From Akkermansia muciniphila (GTDB lineage Bacteria > Verrucomicrobiota > Verrucomicrobiia > Limisphaerales > SXTU01), in assembly GCA_945874145.1 (NCBI GenBank), contig CAMCFN010000032.1:1-48605 (forward strand): a stretch of 48,605 nucleotides of DNA, read 5' to 3'. This document shows, piece by piece, positions 17,584 through 26,060 of the stretch. Made by a program: the position numbers and the translations under genes. A model generated the notes under the pieces. It was not told the DNA's origin, did not search any database, and saw nothing but the letters and a program-made list of their open reading frames with translations. The first letter of the stretch is position 1. Every line of letters begins with the position of its first letter.

Positions 17584-18720
17584 CTACCCCATCACTTCGG
17601 CCAGCTTCACCAGCCGGCTCTGCTCCGTCAGGGATTTCGCCGCCGCCTGCACGATGGCGGTGACTTCCAGGATTTCCTGATGGGGGACCGGTTCCTTGCC
17701 GGTGAGCACCATCTCGCGGAACACCGCCGCCATCTTGAACATCTCGTAGTTGTGGCCGTAGTCGAAGCTGCCCTCGATGGACGGCGTGAAGGTGTAGATC
17801 CTCTTTTTGAAGTGCGTCTGCACGCGGTTGTATTCGAACCGCTCGAACGGCTCGCCAAACCAGACATGCGCCGGGAAGCGATCCGGCCAGGTAATCAGCG
17901 CATGGCAGGTGTCCTTGTGCTCATACATGCTCACCGCATCCACGCCCGCGCCCATGAGCGTCATCACGGACCACACCGGGTGCTGGCCGTAGATCATCCA
18001 CGAGTCGAGCTTGTAGCGGCTGTGCAAGGTGGCGGTGATGAACTCAATCGGACCGAACTCGCCGGAGTCACGCATCCGCAGGGCGGCCTCCATGCCGAAC
18101 TGGTGGCGGAACAAGCTCGACGACATGATCGGTGCCTTGTGCTTCCGGGCGAACTCCAGAATCTTCCGCGTGCCCGCCACGTCGCCGCCGATGGGTTTGT
18201 CGCAGAAGGTCGGAAGGCCTTTCGCCAAGCCGGGCGCGACGAGGTCGAAGTGATCTTCGCCGTAGCCTGAGGCGTCGCCCATCCAGATCGCGTCCACTTC
18301 CTTCACCATCTCATCGAGCGAGCGAGCTACCTGCACGCCGGGGAAGACCTCCGTGTAAGGCACGGACACGGTCGGGTCGGCGTCGTAGTAATGCGTGATG
18401 CGCGTGTCGGGGAAAGGCAGCACGCCGAAGGTGATCTGCGGGTTCCGGTAATGCTTCTGGAAGCTGTCGTAAGCCTGTGGCCAGTGCTTCTTCATCGCCA
18501 CGAAGTCAAAGTTCGGGTGCAGATACTGGCAGAAGGACCAGGTGTGGCCGTTGCGCGTCTGCGGCTTGCCACGAATGGCGGCGGAGACCACGCCGATGCG
18601 GAGGGGTTTCTTCGCCGGTTCGGCCGCGCTGAGCGTGCCGGCTCCGGCCAGGGCCAGCGCGCCTACGGCCCCGGCGGATTTCAAGGCGTCCCGACGGGAA
18701 AACGATGTGGGGTGGTTCAT
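17584..18720 (-). CDS. Tat-exported Gfo/Idh/MocA family oxidoreductase
   Basis: A 378-residue NAD(P)-dependent dehydrogenase-like protein. The twin-arginine signal is FSRRDALKSAGAVGALALAGAGTLSA. The Rossmann part begins LRIGVVSAAIRG. The family Lys is in CDKPIGGDVAGT (the equivalent of EKP). The C-terminal Gfo/Idh alpha/beta part follows. Exported Gfo/Idh proteins usually retain NAD(P) and oxidise or isomerise sugars in the periplasm. Next to DUF1080, a C3-oxidation and keto-glycoside cleavage route is plausible by inference. It lies 51 bp before the FAD oxidoreductase. Confidence 0.87.
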   Translation of the reverse strand: MNHPTSFSRRDALKSAGAVGALALAGAGTLSAAEPAKKPLRIGVVSAAIRGKPQTRNGHTWSFCQYLHPNFDFVAMKKHWPQAYDSFQKHYRNPQITFGVLPFPDTRITHYYDADPTVSVPYTEVFPGVQVARSLDEMVKEVDAIWMGDASGYGEDHFDLVAPGLAKGLPTFCDKPIGGDVAGTRKILEFARKHKAPIMSSSLFRHQFGMEAALRMRDSGEFGPIEFITATLHSRYKLDSWMIYGQHPVWSVMTLMGAGVDAVSMYEHKDTCHALITWPDRFPAHVWFGEPFERFEYNRVQTHFKKRIYTFTPSIEGSFDYGHNYEMFKMAAVFREMVLTGKEPVPHQEILEVTAIVQAAAKSLTEQSRLVKLAEVMG

Positions 18721-18798
18721 GCGGAGATGGGCAGGGTTTGCAAAACGACTTCCGCAGCGATTGCCGCGCGGAGTTTGAGCGGTGACCGGTGGCCGGGA

Positions 18799-19539
18799 TT
18801 ACGGCTTGGGTTTGACGGTGGCGAGGATGCGCTTGGCCTCGTCTGGGGGGATCTCGGCCACAAAGAGGTTGCGCCAGCGGATTTCGCCACCGTGGGTTTG
18901 GAGCATGATGGGGCCCTTGGCAGGGAGCGGTTGCTTCTTGTCCCAGTAGTTCTCCATGACCGCGCCGTCCACCACGAGCTTGCCGTTGAGCCACACCCAC
19001 GTGACCGCACCGATCTGGCGGATGCGGAAGGCGTTCCACTCACCGAACGGCTTGTCCGCGAGCACCAGCGGATCGCGGCCGGGCGTGTTGGGCGTGTTGT
19101 TGAAGAGGCCGCCGGAACCCAAGTGCGGTCGGCGCGTGGGGTTCTTCTCGTTGAACACCTGGTTCACGTCCCAGATCTGCACCTGCGGAGTGCCGCGCAG
19201 GTAGATGCCGCTGTCGGCCTTGGGCACCGTTTTGTATTCGATGAGCAGCTCGATGTCGCCGAACTCCGTGTCCGTGGTCGCGTAAGGGCCGGTGCCGCTG
19301 TTGACCAGCTCGCCGTTCTCCACGCGCCAGTGCTGCGGGAAGTCGGCGCGTTGCTTCTGGAGGTTGGCGGCCTTCTTCTCGCCTTCCAGTTTGGCCCCGT
19401 CGTGCGGGTTCCAGCCATACCAGCCGGTGAGATCCTTGGCGTTGAAGAGCGCGCGGAAGCCTTTGGGCGGCACCGGTTCGGCGGCGGGGAGGGAGTTGAG
19501 GAGCAAGGCGGCGAGAGCGACGACGAGGGTGGATTTCAT
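18799..19539 (-). CDS. 3-keto-disaccharide hydrolase-like (DUF1080) exported protein
   Basis: A 246-residue protein with a signal peptide (MKSTLVVALAALLLNSLPAA). It has a single DUF1080 concanavalin-like domain: GFRALFNAKDLTGWYGW near the start, then DFPQHWRVENGELVNSG, DIELLIEYKT, DSGIYLRGTPQVQIWD and GPIMLQTHGGEIRWRNLFV at the end. Recent work assigns part of this family to hydrolysis of 3-keto-glycosides; many members are only predicted. It is the first gene of the nine-gene minus-strand cluster. The 125-bp gap upstream (19540-19664) is the likely promoter region, and I see no clear operator in it. Confidence 0.86.
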   Translation of the reverse strand: MKSTLVVALAALLLNSLPAAEPVPPKGFRALFNAKDLTGWYGWNPHDGAKLEGEKKAANLQKQRADFPQHWRVENGELVNSGTGPYATTDTEFGDIELLIEYKTVPKADSGIYLRGTPQVQIWDVNQVFNEKNPTRRPHLGSGGLFNNTPNTPGRDPLVLADKPFGEWNAFRIRQIGAVTWVWLNGKLVVDGAVMENYWDKKQPLPAKGPIMLQTHGGEIRWRNLFVAEIPPDEAKRILATVKPKP

Positions 19540-19664
19540 GCGTGGGGCTTTGGACTGCAATGGCGGCGGCTTAATTCTTGGGTTTTCGCGACGGGGCAGG
19601 ATTTTCCCTTCGCTGCTGCGCAAACGAGGGAAATATCCGTACGCCCCTTCGTATGCGATCACGC

Positions 19665-20285
19665 CTAATTACTCAAAACGGCGGGGAACGTCGGGCAAAG
19701 TCTGAAGCGGCCGCTGGCTTTGGTCGGCTCCGCTTTGCCGAAGAACGCCAGGTGCCCTTTCACGTCGCACAGCCAGACCTCCTCCGCACACGCAGCGAAA
19801 TACAGCCGCTTCTTCTCCTCAATTTCACCCCGTGTGTTGCCGGGCGAAATGACTTCCACGCAAATCTCGGGCGCTTGCACGAGCACGTTCTTCCGCCGGG
19901 CCTTGGGGATGCGCCCGGACGAAATCCACGCCACGTCCACTCCCTTGATGCCCTCGGAGGTGGATACTGGACATTCGGTGACGACCTTACCGCCTTTGAG
20001 TAACCGATGAAGGTGGAAACTGACGGCGGCCTGCTGGACCCCGTGGTCCAATCCGGGGAGAGGGATAATCACCGCGTTGCCGTAGCGGTCGGTTTCTATT
20101 CGGTTATCCAGCGCAGCGAGAACCGGGTTGGCACAGACTTTCGTCCAGCGTTTCAAGTTGAACGTGTGCTGATCGGCAACCGCCGGCAAGTCGAGTGTGA
20201 TTTCCATGCCGACAGCGAAATTATTCTGCTCGGCAGACGGAATCAAGGGCGAGTCCTTCACGCCGACCTTGATAAACGCGTCCAT
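19665..20285 (-). CDS. Uma2 family restriction-endonuclease-fold protein
   Basis: A 206-residue DUF820/Uma2 protein of the PD-(D/E)XK superfamily. Core motifs are EGIKGVDVAWIS (catalytic Asp), EICVEVISPGNTRGEIEEKKRLYFAACAEEVWLCD (the E-V-I-S-P and E-x-K elements) and a C-terminal strand. These proteins occur in large paralogous sets in Cyanobacteria, Planctomycetes and Verrucomicrobia. Their role is unknown; links to mobile elements and defence are suggested. An internal Met at residue 27 is an alternative start nearer the usual N-terminus. It lies 48 bp after a small membrane protein gene on the same strand. Confidence 0.85.
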   Translation of the reverse strand: MDAFIKVGVKDSPLIPSAEQNNFAVGMEITLDLPAVADQHTFNLKRWTKVCANPVLAALDNRIETDRYGNAVIIPLPGLDHGVQQAAVSFHLHRLLKGGKVVTECPVSTSEGIKGVDVAWISSGRIPKARRKNVLVQAPEICVEVISPGNTRGEIEEKKRLYFAACAEEVWLCDVKGHLAFFGKAEPTKASGRFRLCPTFPAVLSN

Positions 20286-20333
20286 GCTTGCTGGCTGATG
20301 GACTCACAGGGAAAAGCCCACGCTGGTCGAACG

Positions 20334-20654
20334 TCAACCGTCGAGAGTTTTGCCAGACCCGTGACTTCCACCTGATTCCGCTCGTTTCTGCAAAGCCCTC
20401 TCATTGAGGAGTAGACCTGCCAAAATCAACACGCCTGGCCCAATTACAGATGGGCGGATGCGCTTCAACTCATCCCACAAGTGGCGGCGTATTTGGGCGA
20501 CTTCGTCTGGTGTAAAGCTGTTACGACTAGTCCCTGAATAGTCCTTCATCGTGCCATACCAGACACGATTCTCACGCACCGGGTAGAGGACGGCTTCGGC
20601 CACCATCCAAAGGAAGCCTGAGAAGACCAGCCGCACTGGGAAATTCTTACGCAA
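20334..20654 (-). CDS. Small hypothetical membrane protein
   Basis: A 106-residue protein, not recognised. It has hydrophobic segments near residues 7-24 (VRLVFSGFLWMVAEAVLYPV) and 70-84 (SVIGPGVLILAGLLL), separated by a charged loop (TPDEVAQIRRHLWDELKRI). It could be a two-helix inner membrane protein. It sits 15 bp after the Gfo/Idh gene and 48 bp before the Uma2 gene on the same strand, which supports it being real and cotranscribed. No function can be assigned. Confidence 0.5.
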   Translation of the reverse strand: MRKNFPVRLVFSGFLWMVAEAVLYPVRENRVWYGTMKDYSGTSRNSFTPDEVAQIRRHLWDELKRIRPSVIGPGVLILAGLLLNERALQKRAESGGSHGSGKTLDG

Positions 20655-20669
20655 ACGGACTCTCCGTGC

Positions 20670-21836
20670 CTACTTGTTAAACGACTTCGTGAAGTCCTCC
20701 GCCGTGGTCTGCACCACTTTCTTCTCGTGGCGCGAGTTGGCGATGAGTTCGTTGAGCTTGTTCTCCCACGCCTTGCTGTCCATCGGCAGATCGATGCTCT
20801 GGTTGATGAGCGAGGAGTAGAGGAGGACGTTCGCCAGCTCGACGGAGCCCATGCCTTCCGCGCCGGGCGTGATGAGCGGCGTGCCGTCGAGGATGGCATC
20901 CACAAAGTTTTGGACGAGGATGCCGTGCGGGTTGATCGCCGGCTCGAAGGGAATTTCGCAGTTCCACGCGTCGGGCTTGGCGAAGCCGCTCTTTGAGGTC
21001 TGGCTGAACTCGATCATGTCCGACTCGTTGCGCGTGAAGCGCAGCTTGTTGTCCTCGGCGACAACGAGCTTGCCGCGCGTGCCGCAGAGTTCGAGACGGT
21101 TGGTGCCGGGGGCCTCGCCGGTGGAGGAAATGAAGACGCCGGTCGCGCCGTTGGCCCACTCCATGTAGGTCGTGATGTTGTCCTCCACCTCGATGTTGTG
21201 ATAGCGGCCGAGCTGGCAGAAGCCGCGCACGGTCTTGGGCATGCCGCAGAGCCATTGCAGCATGTCGAGCTGGTGGAGGCACTGGTTGAGCAGCACGCCG
21301 CCGCCCTCGCCCTTCCAGGTCGCGCGCCAGCCGCCGCTGGCGTAGTAGGCCTCGGTGCGGAACCAGTCGGTGATCACCCAGTTCACGCGCACGAGCTGGC
21401 CGAAGTCGGCGCTGGCGAGCAGTTGCTTGATCTTCTTGTAACGCGGCTCCACGCGCATCTGGAACATGCCGCCGAAGACTTGTTTCGGATGCGCCTGCGC
21501 CACGGCGATGAGCCGCTCGGCGTCGGCCTTGTGCGCGGAAATGGGCTTTTCCACCATGACGTGCAGGCCGTTCTTCAACGCGTCGATGCCGATGGTGGTG
21601 TGCAGGAAGTGCGGCGTCGCAACGATGAGCGCGTCAATCGCGCCGGAGCGAATCATCTCCTCGCAGCTCGCGAAGGTCTTGAGGCCGGGACGATTCTGGT
21701 AAGGCGCGAGGCCGGGCGCGAAGGCGTCGCTGACCGCCGTCAGTTCGCAGCGGGAGATTTTTTTGTCGAGGAGGTAGCCGGCGTGGAACTTGCCGATGTT
21801 GCCGAGACCAACGATGCCGAGATGGACGTGTTTCAT
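20670..21836 (-). CDS. Gfo/Idh/MocA family oxidoreductase, cytoplasmic
   Basis: A 388-residue NAD(P)-dependent dehydrogenase. The Rossmann motif GIVGLGNIGKFHAGYL is at residues 7-22, the signature MVEKPISAHKADAERL near 94, and the C-terminal substrate domain includes GGVLLNQCLHQLDMLQWLCG with the family's conserved acidic/His region. Unlike the Tat-exported relative at 17584-18720 it has no signal peptide. The start at 21836 was chosen for the canonical N-terminus; the frame runs upstream without homology. Likely a sugar or inositol-type dehydrogenase. It is divergent from the kinase gene across a 104-bp gap. Confidence 0.9.
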   Translation of the reverse strand: MKHVHLGIVGLGNIGKFHAGYLLDKKISRCELTAVSDAFAPGLAPYQNRPGLKTFASCEEMIRSGAIDALIVATPHFLHTTIGIDALKNGLHVMVEKPISAHKADAERLIAVAQAHPKQVFGGMFQMRVEPRYKKIKQLLASADFGQLVRVNWVITDWFRTEAYYASGGWRATWKGEGGGVLLNQCLHQLDMLQWLCGMPKTVRGFCQLGRYHNIEVEDNITTYMEWANGATGVFISSTGEAPGTNRLELCGTRGKLVVAEDNKLRFTRNESDMIEFSQTSKSGFAKPDAWNCEIPFEPAINPHGILVQNFVDAILDGTPLITPGAEGMGSVELANVLLYSSLINQSIDLPMDSKAWENKLNELIANSRHEKKVVQTTAEDFTKSFNK

Positions 21837-21940
21837 GGGTTGGAGTATCGCGGGTGGGGAAAATCGCGAGCAAGGTGATAATTTCAAGTAACGCTTTCCG
21901 AAAAACGCTTCTGAGTCTGGCAACGAACGACTAGAAGTTT

Positions 21941-24556
21941 ATGAACACGAACTTGAGCCAGACTGCCATCTGCCCCAACTGCGGCAAGCCGCTGCCCGCC
22001 TCGGCCCCGGCGGGCTTGTGCCCCGTCTGCCTGCTCGCGCAGGGCATGGACACCGACCCCGGCGGCGGGAAGGCGGGCCGCTTCCAACCGCCGCCGGTCG
22101 AAGACATTGCGCGGCTCTTCCCGCAACTCGAAATCCTCGGACTGCTCGGCGCGGGCGGCATGGGGGCGGTTTACAAGGCCCGGCAGCCGGCGCTCGACCG
22201 CTTCGTCGCGCTCAAGGTGCTACCGCCGCAAGACTCGGGCGGCGCCGACTCCGCAGAGCGATTCAATCGCGAAGCCCGCGCTCTGGCTCGCCTCAGCCAC
22301 CCGAACATTGTCGCGGTGCATGAGTTCGGGCAGGTTGGCGGGCTGAACTTCTTCATCATGGAGTTCGTGGACGGCGCGAATCTCCGGCAGCTTGGCCGCA
22401 GCGGGCGCATTGCCCCGCGCGAGGCGCTGCAAATCATCCCGCAAATCTGCGACGCCCTCCAATACGCGCATGACGAGGGCGTCGTCCACCGCGACATCAA
22501 GCCGGAGAACGTGCTCGTGGACCGCAAGGGCCGCGTGAAAATCGCTGACTTTGGCCTCGCCAAAATCTTCGGCACGGACGGCGAGGCGCTGCGGCTCACG
22601 GCGGAAGGTCAGGTGATGGGCACCCCGCACTACATGGCCCCCGAGCAGGTCGAGCGCCCGCTCACCGTGGACCATCGCGCGGACATATATTCGCTCGGCG
22701 TCGTTTTCTACGAACTGCTCACGGGCGATTTGCCGCTGGGCAAATTCGCGCCGCCCTCGCGCAAGGTCTCCGTGGACGTGCGCCTCGACGACGTGGTGCT
22801 CCGTGCGTTGGAGAACGACCCCGCTCGCCGATACCAGCGCGTGAGCGAAGTGAAATCGCAGATGGAAACCATCGCGGGCCAGCCCGCCGCTGTCGGTAGC
22901 AGCCGACGTGAGGAGGCTCAAACTTCTCCGAGGCCCGCCGTCCCCCCGCAGAAACGCCTGCTCCACTGGGCCGGCTTCCCGGTCGTGACCGAGTTTGGCG
23001 ACGAGCGCGAGGTGAACTGGAACGGCACGTTGAGCGCGCTGGCGGCGGCCCTGTTCTGCGTGGCAATCGGCTGTGTTTTGGCGTGGTTTATCACTGGCCA
23101 ATCGAACATTCCTGGCACGCTGCAATTCGGCACGCTGATGGGTGTGGTTATCGTCGCAGCGGGAGTGCGGCGAACCTTGAACCAACCCTGGCCTGACGAA
23201 CTCCCGCGAACACCGAGCAACACAGTCATCCTTCCGTCTCAGGGTCAGCGCCGCCGTGAGCGGTGGATGCTGCTGGTCTTGCCAGTGGTCGTAGTCAACT
23301 GGAGCCTCTTTGTGATTCACATCTTACCGACGTTCCGCAAGGGAACTGGCGCTCCGATGATCGTCGCCAAGGTGGACCCCGCCACCGGCATCCTGCGCGC
23401 CGACGTGCCGGGACGCGGGGTTATCGAGCTGCTCAGCGTCGCCGAGACCAACGCTGCACCGAACCAATGGTGGCGGCCTGATGGTCGCGTCGTGACGAAC
23501 GCGAACTACGAGTTGCACAACCTAGTCGAGACTAGCCGTGACGGCGGTCGCATCCGCGTCTTCGTCTTTCGCGCGCACGACCTGCCCGAAGGCGTGGACG
23601 GTCCGTCCCTTGCCTGCACTGAGCCGGGGGCGATGATGTCTTCCGGCGGCACGGTCTTCAGTCACGGCAAGCCGCTGTCCGGCGGCCGTCCGATGGTGCT
23701 GGCCTTGCGCGAACCGCTCCGATTTGCCGCGCTCCGAGCGGGCCTGGCCTTGGGAACGCAGCGGACAGTGTTTAGCTTCGACCCCACCACGCGCCGCACG
23801 AAGCAGTTCCACGAGCCAGGCGATCCGCGCTGGAACATCGCAATGCACGGTGCGACGGACACGCCCACCGGCGCGCAGGTCTCCACGGTGATGTCGCACA
23901 GCTCAGCTGACTGGCAGGTGCAGATTGCGGCCGTGGACCAGTCAGGAAAAGAGCGCACGCATCGAATGGTTTCTGGCAGTGGCCTGCCCAACGGCGGCGG
24001 GCTGATGGTCTGGACTTACACGTTCATCGGCGTGCCGCTGAAGGATGTGAAGGAATTCCGTGTGGTCGTGCGCCGCGTGCAGTGGTTCGATTTTCCCGAT
24101 GTGGCGCTGGAGCCGAAGGAAAAGCTGCCGGAGGCGAAGCCGCTGCGGTTCAGCCTGCCGCAGGAAATCACGTTCAATGAGTTGCTCGACCTCGACACGG
24201 GCCGGACTAACTCCTTCCCAACCGGCCTCGCAGAGCACAGCATCCGCCACTCAGACGAGATGCGCCGCTGGGCCGCCGAACGAGATTTCGACGTGGCCGC
24301 CGGCATGGGCTCGCTGCTGGTGATGAACACGGATTTCGCGCAGGTGAAGGACGAGGATTGGGACCGGCTCACGCCACCGCAGGTGATTGACAGCGTGTAT
24401 CGCGCGCGCTTTGCGCCGTCCACGCTGCGGCCTAACGCGACCAGTCGCACCTTCAGCTATGAAACGCGCGACGGCCGCTTCGGCCTCCTGCAAATCGCCG
24501 GCTTTGGCGATGGCAGCTTTGAAGCCACCATCCGCATCAAGCGCATCGAGCGATGA
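21941..24556 (+). CDS. Zinc-ribbon serine/threonine protein kinase with membrane segments
   Basis: An 871-residue protein. An N-terminal zinc ribbon (CPNC at 11-14, CPVC at 27-30) is followed by a Hanks-type kinase: LGAGGMGAVYKA at 69-80, Lys92, HRDIKPEN at 183-190, DFG at 203-205 and HYMAPEQ after the activation loop. Three hydrophobic segments lie at about 362-388, 393-412 and 441-460. A large C-terminal region of unknown fold (about 465-871) ends in short strand-rich repeats. It phosphorylates Ser/Thr on unknown partners, with the C-terminal part probably outside the membrane. Its TGA overlaps the ATG of the ECF sigma factor gene (24553-24556), which implies that the kinase and sigma factor act together. 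Confidence 0.9.
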   Translation: MNTNLSQTAICPNCGKPLPASAPAGLCPVCLLAQGMDTDPGGGKAGRFQPPPVEDIARLFPQLEILGLLGAGGMGAVYKARQPALDRFVALKVLPPQDSGGADSAERFNREARALARLSHPNIVAVHEFGQVGGLNFFIMEFVDGANLRQLGRSGRIAPREALQIIPQICDALQYAHDEGVVHRDIKPENVLVDRKGRVKIADFGLAKIFGTDGEALRLTAEGQVMGTPHYMAPEQVERPLTVDHRADIYSLGVVFYELLTGDLPLGKFAPPSRKVSVDVRLDDVVLRALENDPARRYQRVSEVKSQMETIAGQPAAVGSSRREEAQTSPRPAVPPQKRLLHWAGFPVVTEFGDEREVNWNGTLSALAAALFCVAIGCVLAWFITGQSNIPGTLQFGTLMGVVIVAAGVRRTLNQPWPDELPRTPSNTVILPSQGQRRRERWMLLVLPVVVVNWSLFVIHILPTFRKGTGAPMIVAKVDPATGILRADVPGRGVIELLSVAETNAAPNQWWRPDGRVVTNANYELHNLVETSRDGGRIRVFVFRAHDLPEGVDGPSLACTEPGAMMSSGGTVFSHGKPLSGGRPMVLALREPLRFAALRAGLALGTQRTVFSFDPTTRRTKQFHEPGDPRWNIAMHGATDTPTGAQVSTVMSHSSADWQVQIAAVDQSGKERTHRMVSGSGLPNGGGLMVWTYTFIGVPLKDVKEFRVVVRRVQWFDFPDVALEPKEKLPEAKPLRFSLPQEITFNELLDLDTGRTNSFPTGLAEHSIRHSDEMRRWAAERDFDVAAGMGSLLVMNTDFAQVKDEDWDRLTPPQVIDSVYRARFAPSTLRPNATSRTFSYETRDGRFGLLQIAGFGDGSFEATIRIKRIER

Positions 24557-25302
24557 CTTTCTCCCCCGCCCCCGATTCCTCCGCCTCGCGCGGCGACGTC
24601 TTCGTCACCACGCGCTGGACGGTCGTGCTGGCGGCGGGGCGCAAATCCTCGCCGCACTCGGACCGCGCGCTGGGCGAGTTGTGCCAGACCTATTGGTATC
24701 CGCTCTACGCCTACGTCCGGCGCAAGGGCCACGCGAAGGAGGACGCCGAGGACTTGGTGCAGGCGTTCTTCGCGCGCTTCCTTGCCCAAAATTACCTCGA
24801 CGGCCTCAGCGCCGAGCGCGGGCGCTTCCGCGCGTTCCTGCTCGCGTCGCTGAAGCACTTCCTCGCGAACGAGTGGGACAAGTCTCAGCGGCAGAAGCGC
24901 GGCGGCGGCAGTGAGCACCTCTCGCTCGACTGGCAAGGCGCGGACGGGCGCTTCCATCTGGAGCCGACGGACGCCACCACCCCGGACGTTGCCTTTGACC
25001 GCGAGTGGGCGCTGGCGTTGCTGGAGCGCGTCATCGCGCGGCTGCAAGCTGAGTGCGATGCGGAGGGCAAGACGGATTTGTTCGAGCACACGAAGGGCTT
25101 CCTGACGGCGAGCGCGGCGGCGATTCCCTTCGCCGAGGCCGGCGCGCGCCTCGGCATGGAGGAAGGCGCGGTGCGCGTGGCCGTCCACCGCCTGCGCAAG
25201 CGCTATCGCGCCCTGCTGCGAGACGAAATCGCCCAGACCCTCGCCGACCCCGCGCAGGTGGAGGAGGAACTGCGCTCCTTGCAGGCCGCGCTGGCGGGAT
25301 GA
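24553..25302 (+). CDS. ECF-type RNA polymerase sigma factor
   Basis: A 249-residue sigma-70 family protein. Region 2 is visible as WYPLYAYVRRKGHAKEDAEDLVQAFFARFLAQ. Region 4 is a helix-turn-helix, FAEAGARLGMEEGAVRVAVHRLRKRYRALLRDEIA. The long linker between them, and the RGRFRAFLLASLKHFLANEWDK segment, match the ECF groups that associate with serine/threonine kinases in Planctomycetes and Verrucomicrobia (ECF-STK type). No anti-sigma gene is adjacent; the coupled upstream kinase probably sets activity. ATGA overlap with the kinase. Confidence 0.87.
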   Translation: MTFSPAPDSSASRGDVFVTTRWTVVLAAGRKSSPHSDRALGELCQTYWYPLYAYVRRKGHAKEDAEDLVQAFFARFLAQNYLDGLSAERGRFRAFLLASLKHFLANEWDKSQRQKRGGGSEHLSLDWQGADGRFHLEPTDATTPDVAFDREWALALLERVIARLQAECDAEGKTDLFEHTKGFLTASAAAIPFAEAGARLGMEEGAVRVAVHRLRKRYRALLRDEIAQTLADPAQVEEELRSLQAALAG

Positions 25303-25390
25303 GGCCGGTCCATACGCGATCGTCACAATCCTCGCCTTGACCAGCTTGCCGCGCTCGGGGAAAAACACCTGCCACAAACCCATCCCCGCC

Positions 25391-25954
25391 ATGCTCAAGA
25401 AAATCCTCCTCGGCCTCGCCATCTTCATCGTCGCGTTTGTCATCGTCGTCGCCACGCGGCCGGCCGACTTCCGTGTGGAACGCAGCGCCACGATTGCCGC
25501 GCCCGCTCAGGCACTTTTCGAGCAGGTCAACGACCATCGCAAGTTCGCCGTTTGGAATCCTTGGCTGAAGCTCGACCCGAACGTGAAGAACACTTACAGC
25601 GGCCCAGACTCCGGCGTGGGCGCGGCGTGTAGTTGGGAGGGCAACAACGACATCGGCGCTGGCTCGTCCACCATTATCGAGAGCAAGCCGGGCGAACTCG
25701 TCCGCCAGCGGATGGATTGGCTGAAACCTATGGAAGGCACCAACACCGTGGACTTCACCTTCAAGCCCGAAGGCGACAAAACCGTCGTGACGTGGGCGAT
25801 GTATGGCAAGAATGGTTTCATGGGCAAGATGATGAGCCTGTTCATAGACTGCGACAAAATGTGCGGCGACCAGTTCGTGCAAGGGCTCAAGAACCTGAGC
25901 GACGTCGTCACCGCTGCCCAACAGCCCGCGAAGGTCACGCAGGCGAAGCCTTGA
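25391..25954 (+). CDS. SRPBCC (polyketide cyclase-like) protein with N-terminal membrane anchor
   Basis: A 187-residue protein. An N-terminal hydrophobic helix (ILLGLAIFIVAFVIVVAT) is followed by a START/SRPBCC domain: FRVERSATIAAPAQALFEQVNDHRKFAVWNPW, then GVGAACSWEGNNDIGAGSSTIIE and DFTFKPEGDKTVVTWAMYGKNG. Such domains bind a hydrophobic ligand in a helix-grip cavity; the ligand is unknown. The start at ATG 25391 is 89 bp after the sigma factor stop. A frame from 25337 adds a non-hydrophobic leader. Confidence 0.85.
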   Translation: MLKKILLGLAIFIVAFVIVVATRPADFRVERSATIAAPAQALFEQVNDHRKFAVWNPWLKLDPNVKNTYSGPDSGVGAACSWEGNNDIGAGSSTIIESKPGELVRQRMDWLKPMEGTNTVDFTFKPEGDKTVVTWAMYGKNGFMGKMMSLFIDCDKMCGDQFVQGLKNLSDVVTAAQQPAKVTQAKP

Positions 25955-25955
25955 G

Positions 25956-26043
25956 CGCTTGCTGGCAAGCGTATGGGTCAAACGAATGCCTGCTCCGTCC
26001 TGCTCCGTGATTCGCTTGTCCCCATTCGTTTGCCAACGCCAGC
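25956..26043. repeat. Intergenic stem-loop with nested inverted repeats
   Basis: Two bases after the SRPBCC stop is a tight hairpin (CGCTTGC, TG, GCAAGCG; 25956-25971). Overlapping it is a larger inverted repeat, CAAACGAATG at 25979-25988 with CATTCGTTTG at 26023-26032. An outer GCTGGC (25961) pairs with GCCAGC (26038-26043). The two folds are mutually exclusive in part. No U-run follows, so this is not a standard intrinsic terminator. Confidence 0.5.
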
Positions 26044-26060
26044 TTAACCCATAATCAAAC

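Noticed and set aside
13981..18270. A 1429-codon open frame on the plus strand
   Set aside because: It is antisense to five well-supported exported-enzyme genes. High GC and codon-position bias keep the opposite frame open. Its product is low-complexity Arg/Ala/Gly/Val-rich with no recognisable domain.
21877..21882. Promoter -10 box (GATAAT) for the kinase gene
   Set aside because: No acceptable -35 element lies at the right distance; a single hexamer match is not enough.
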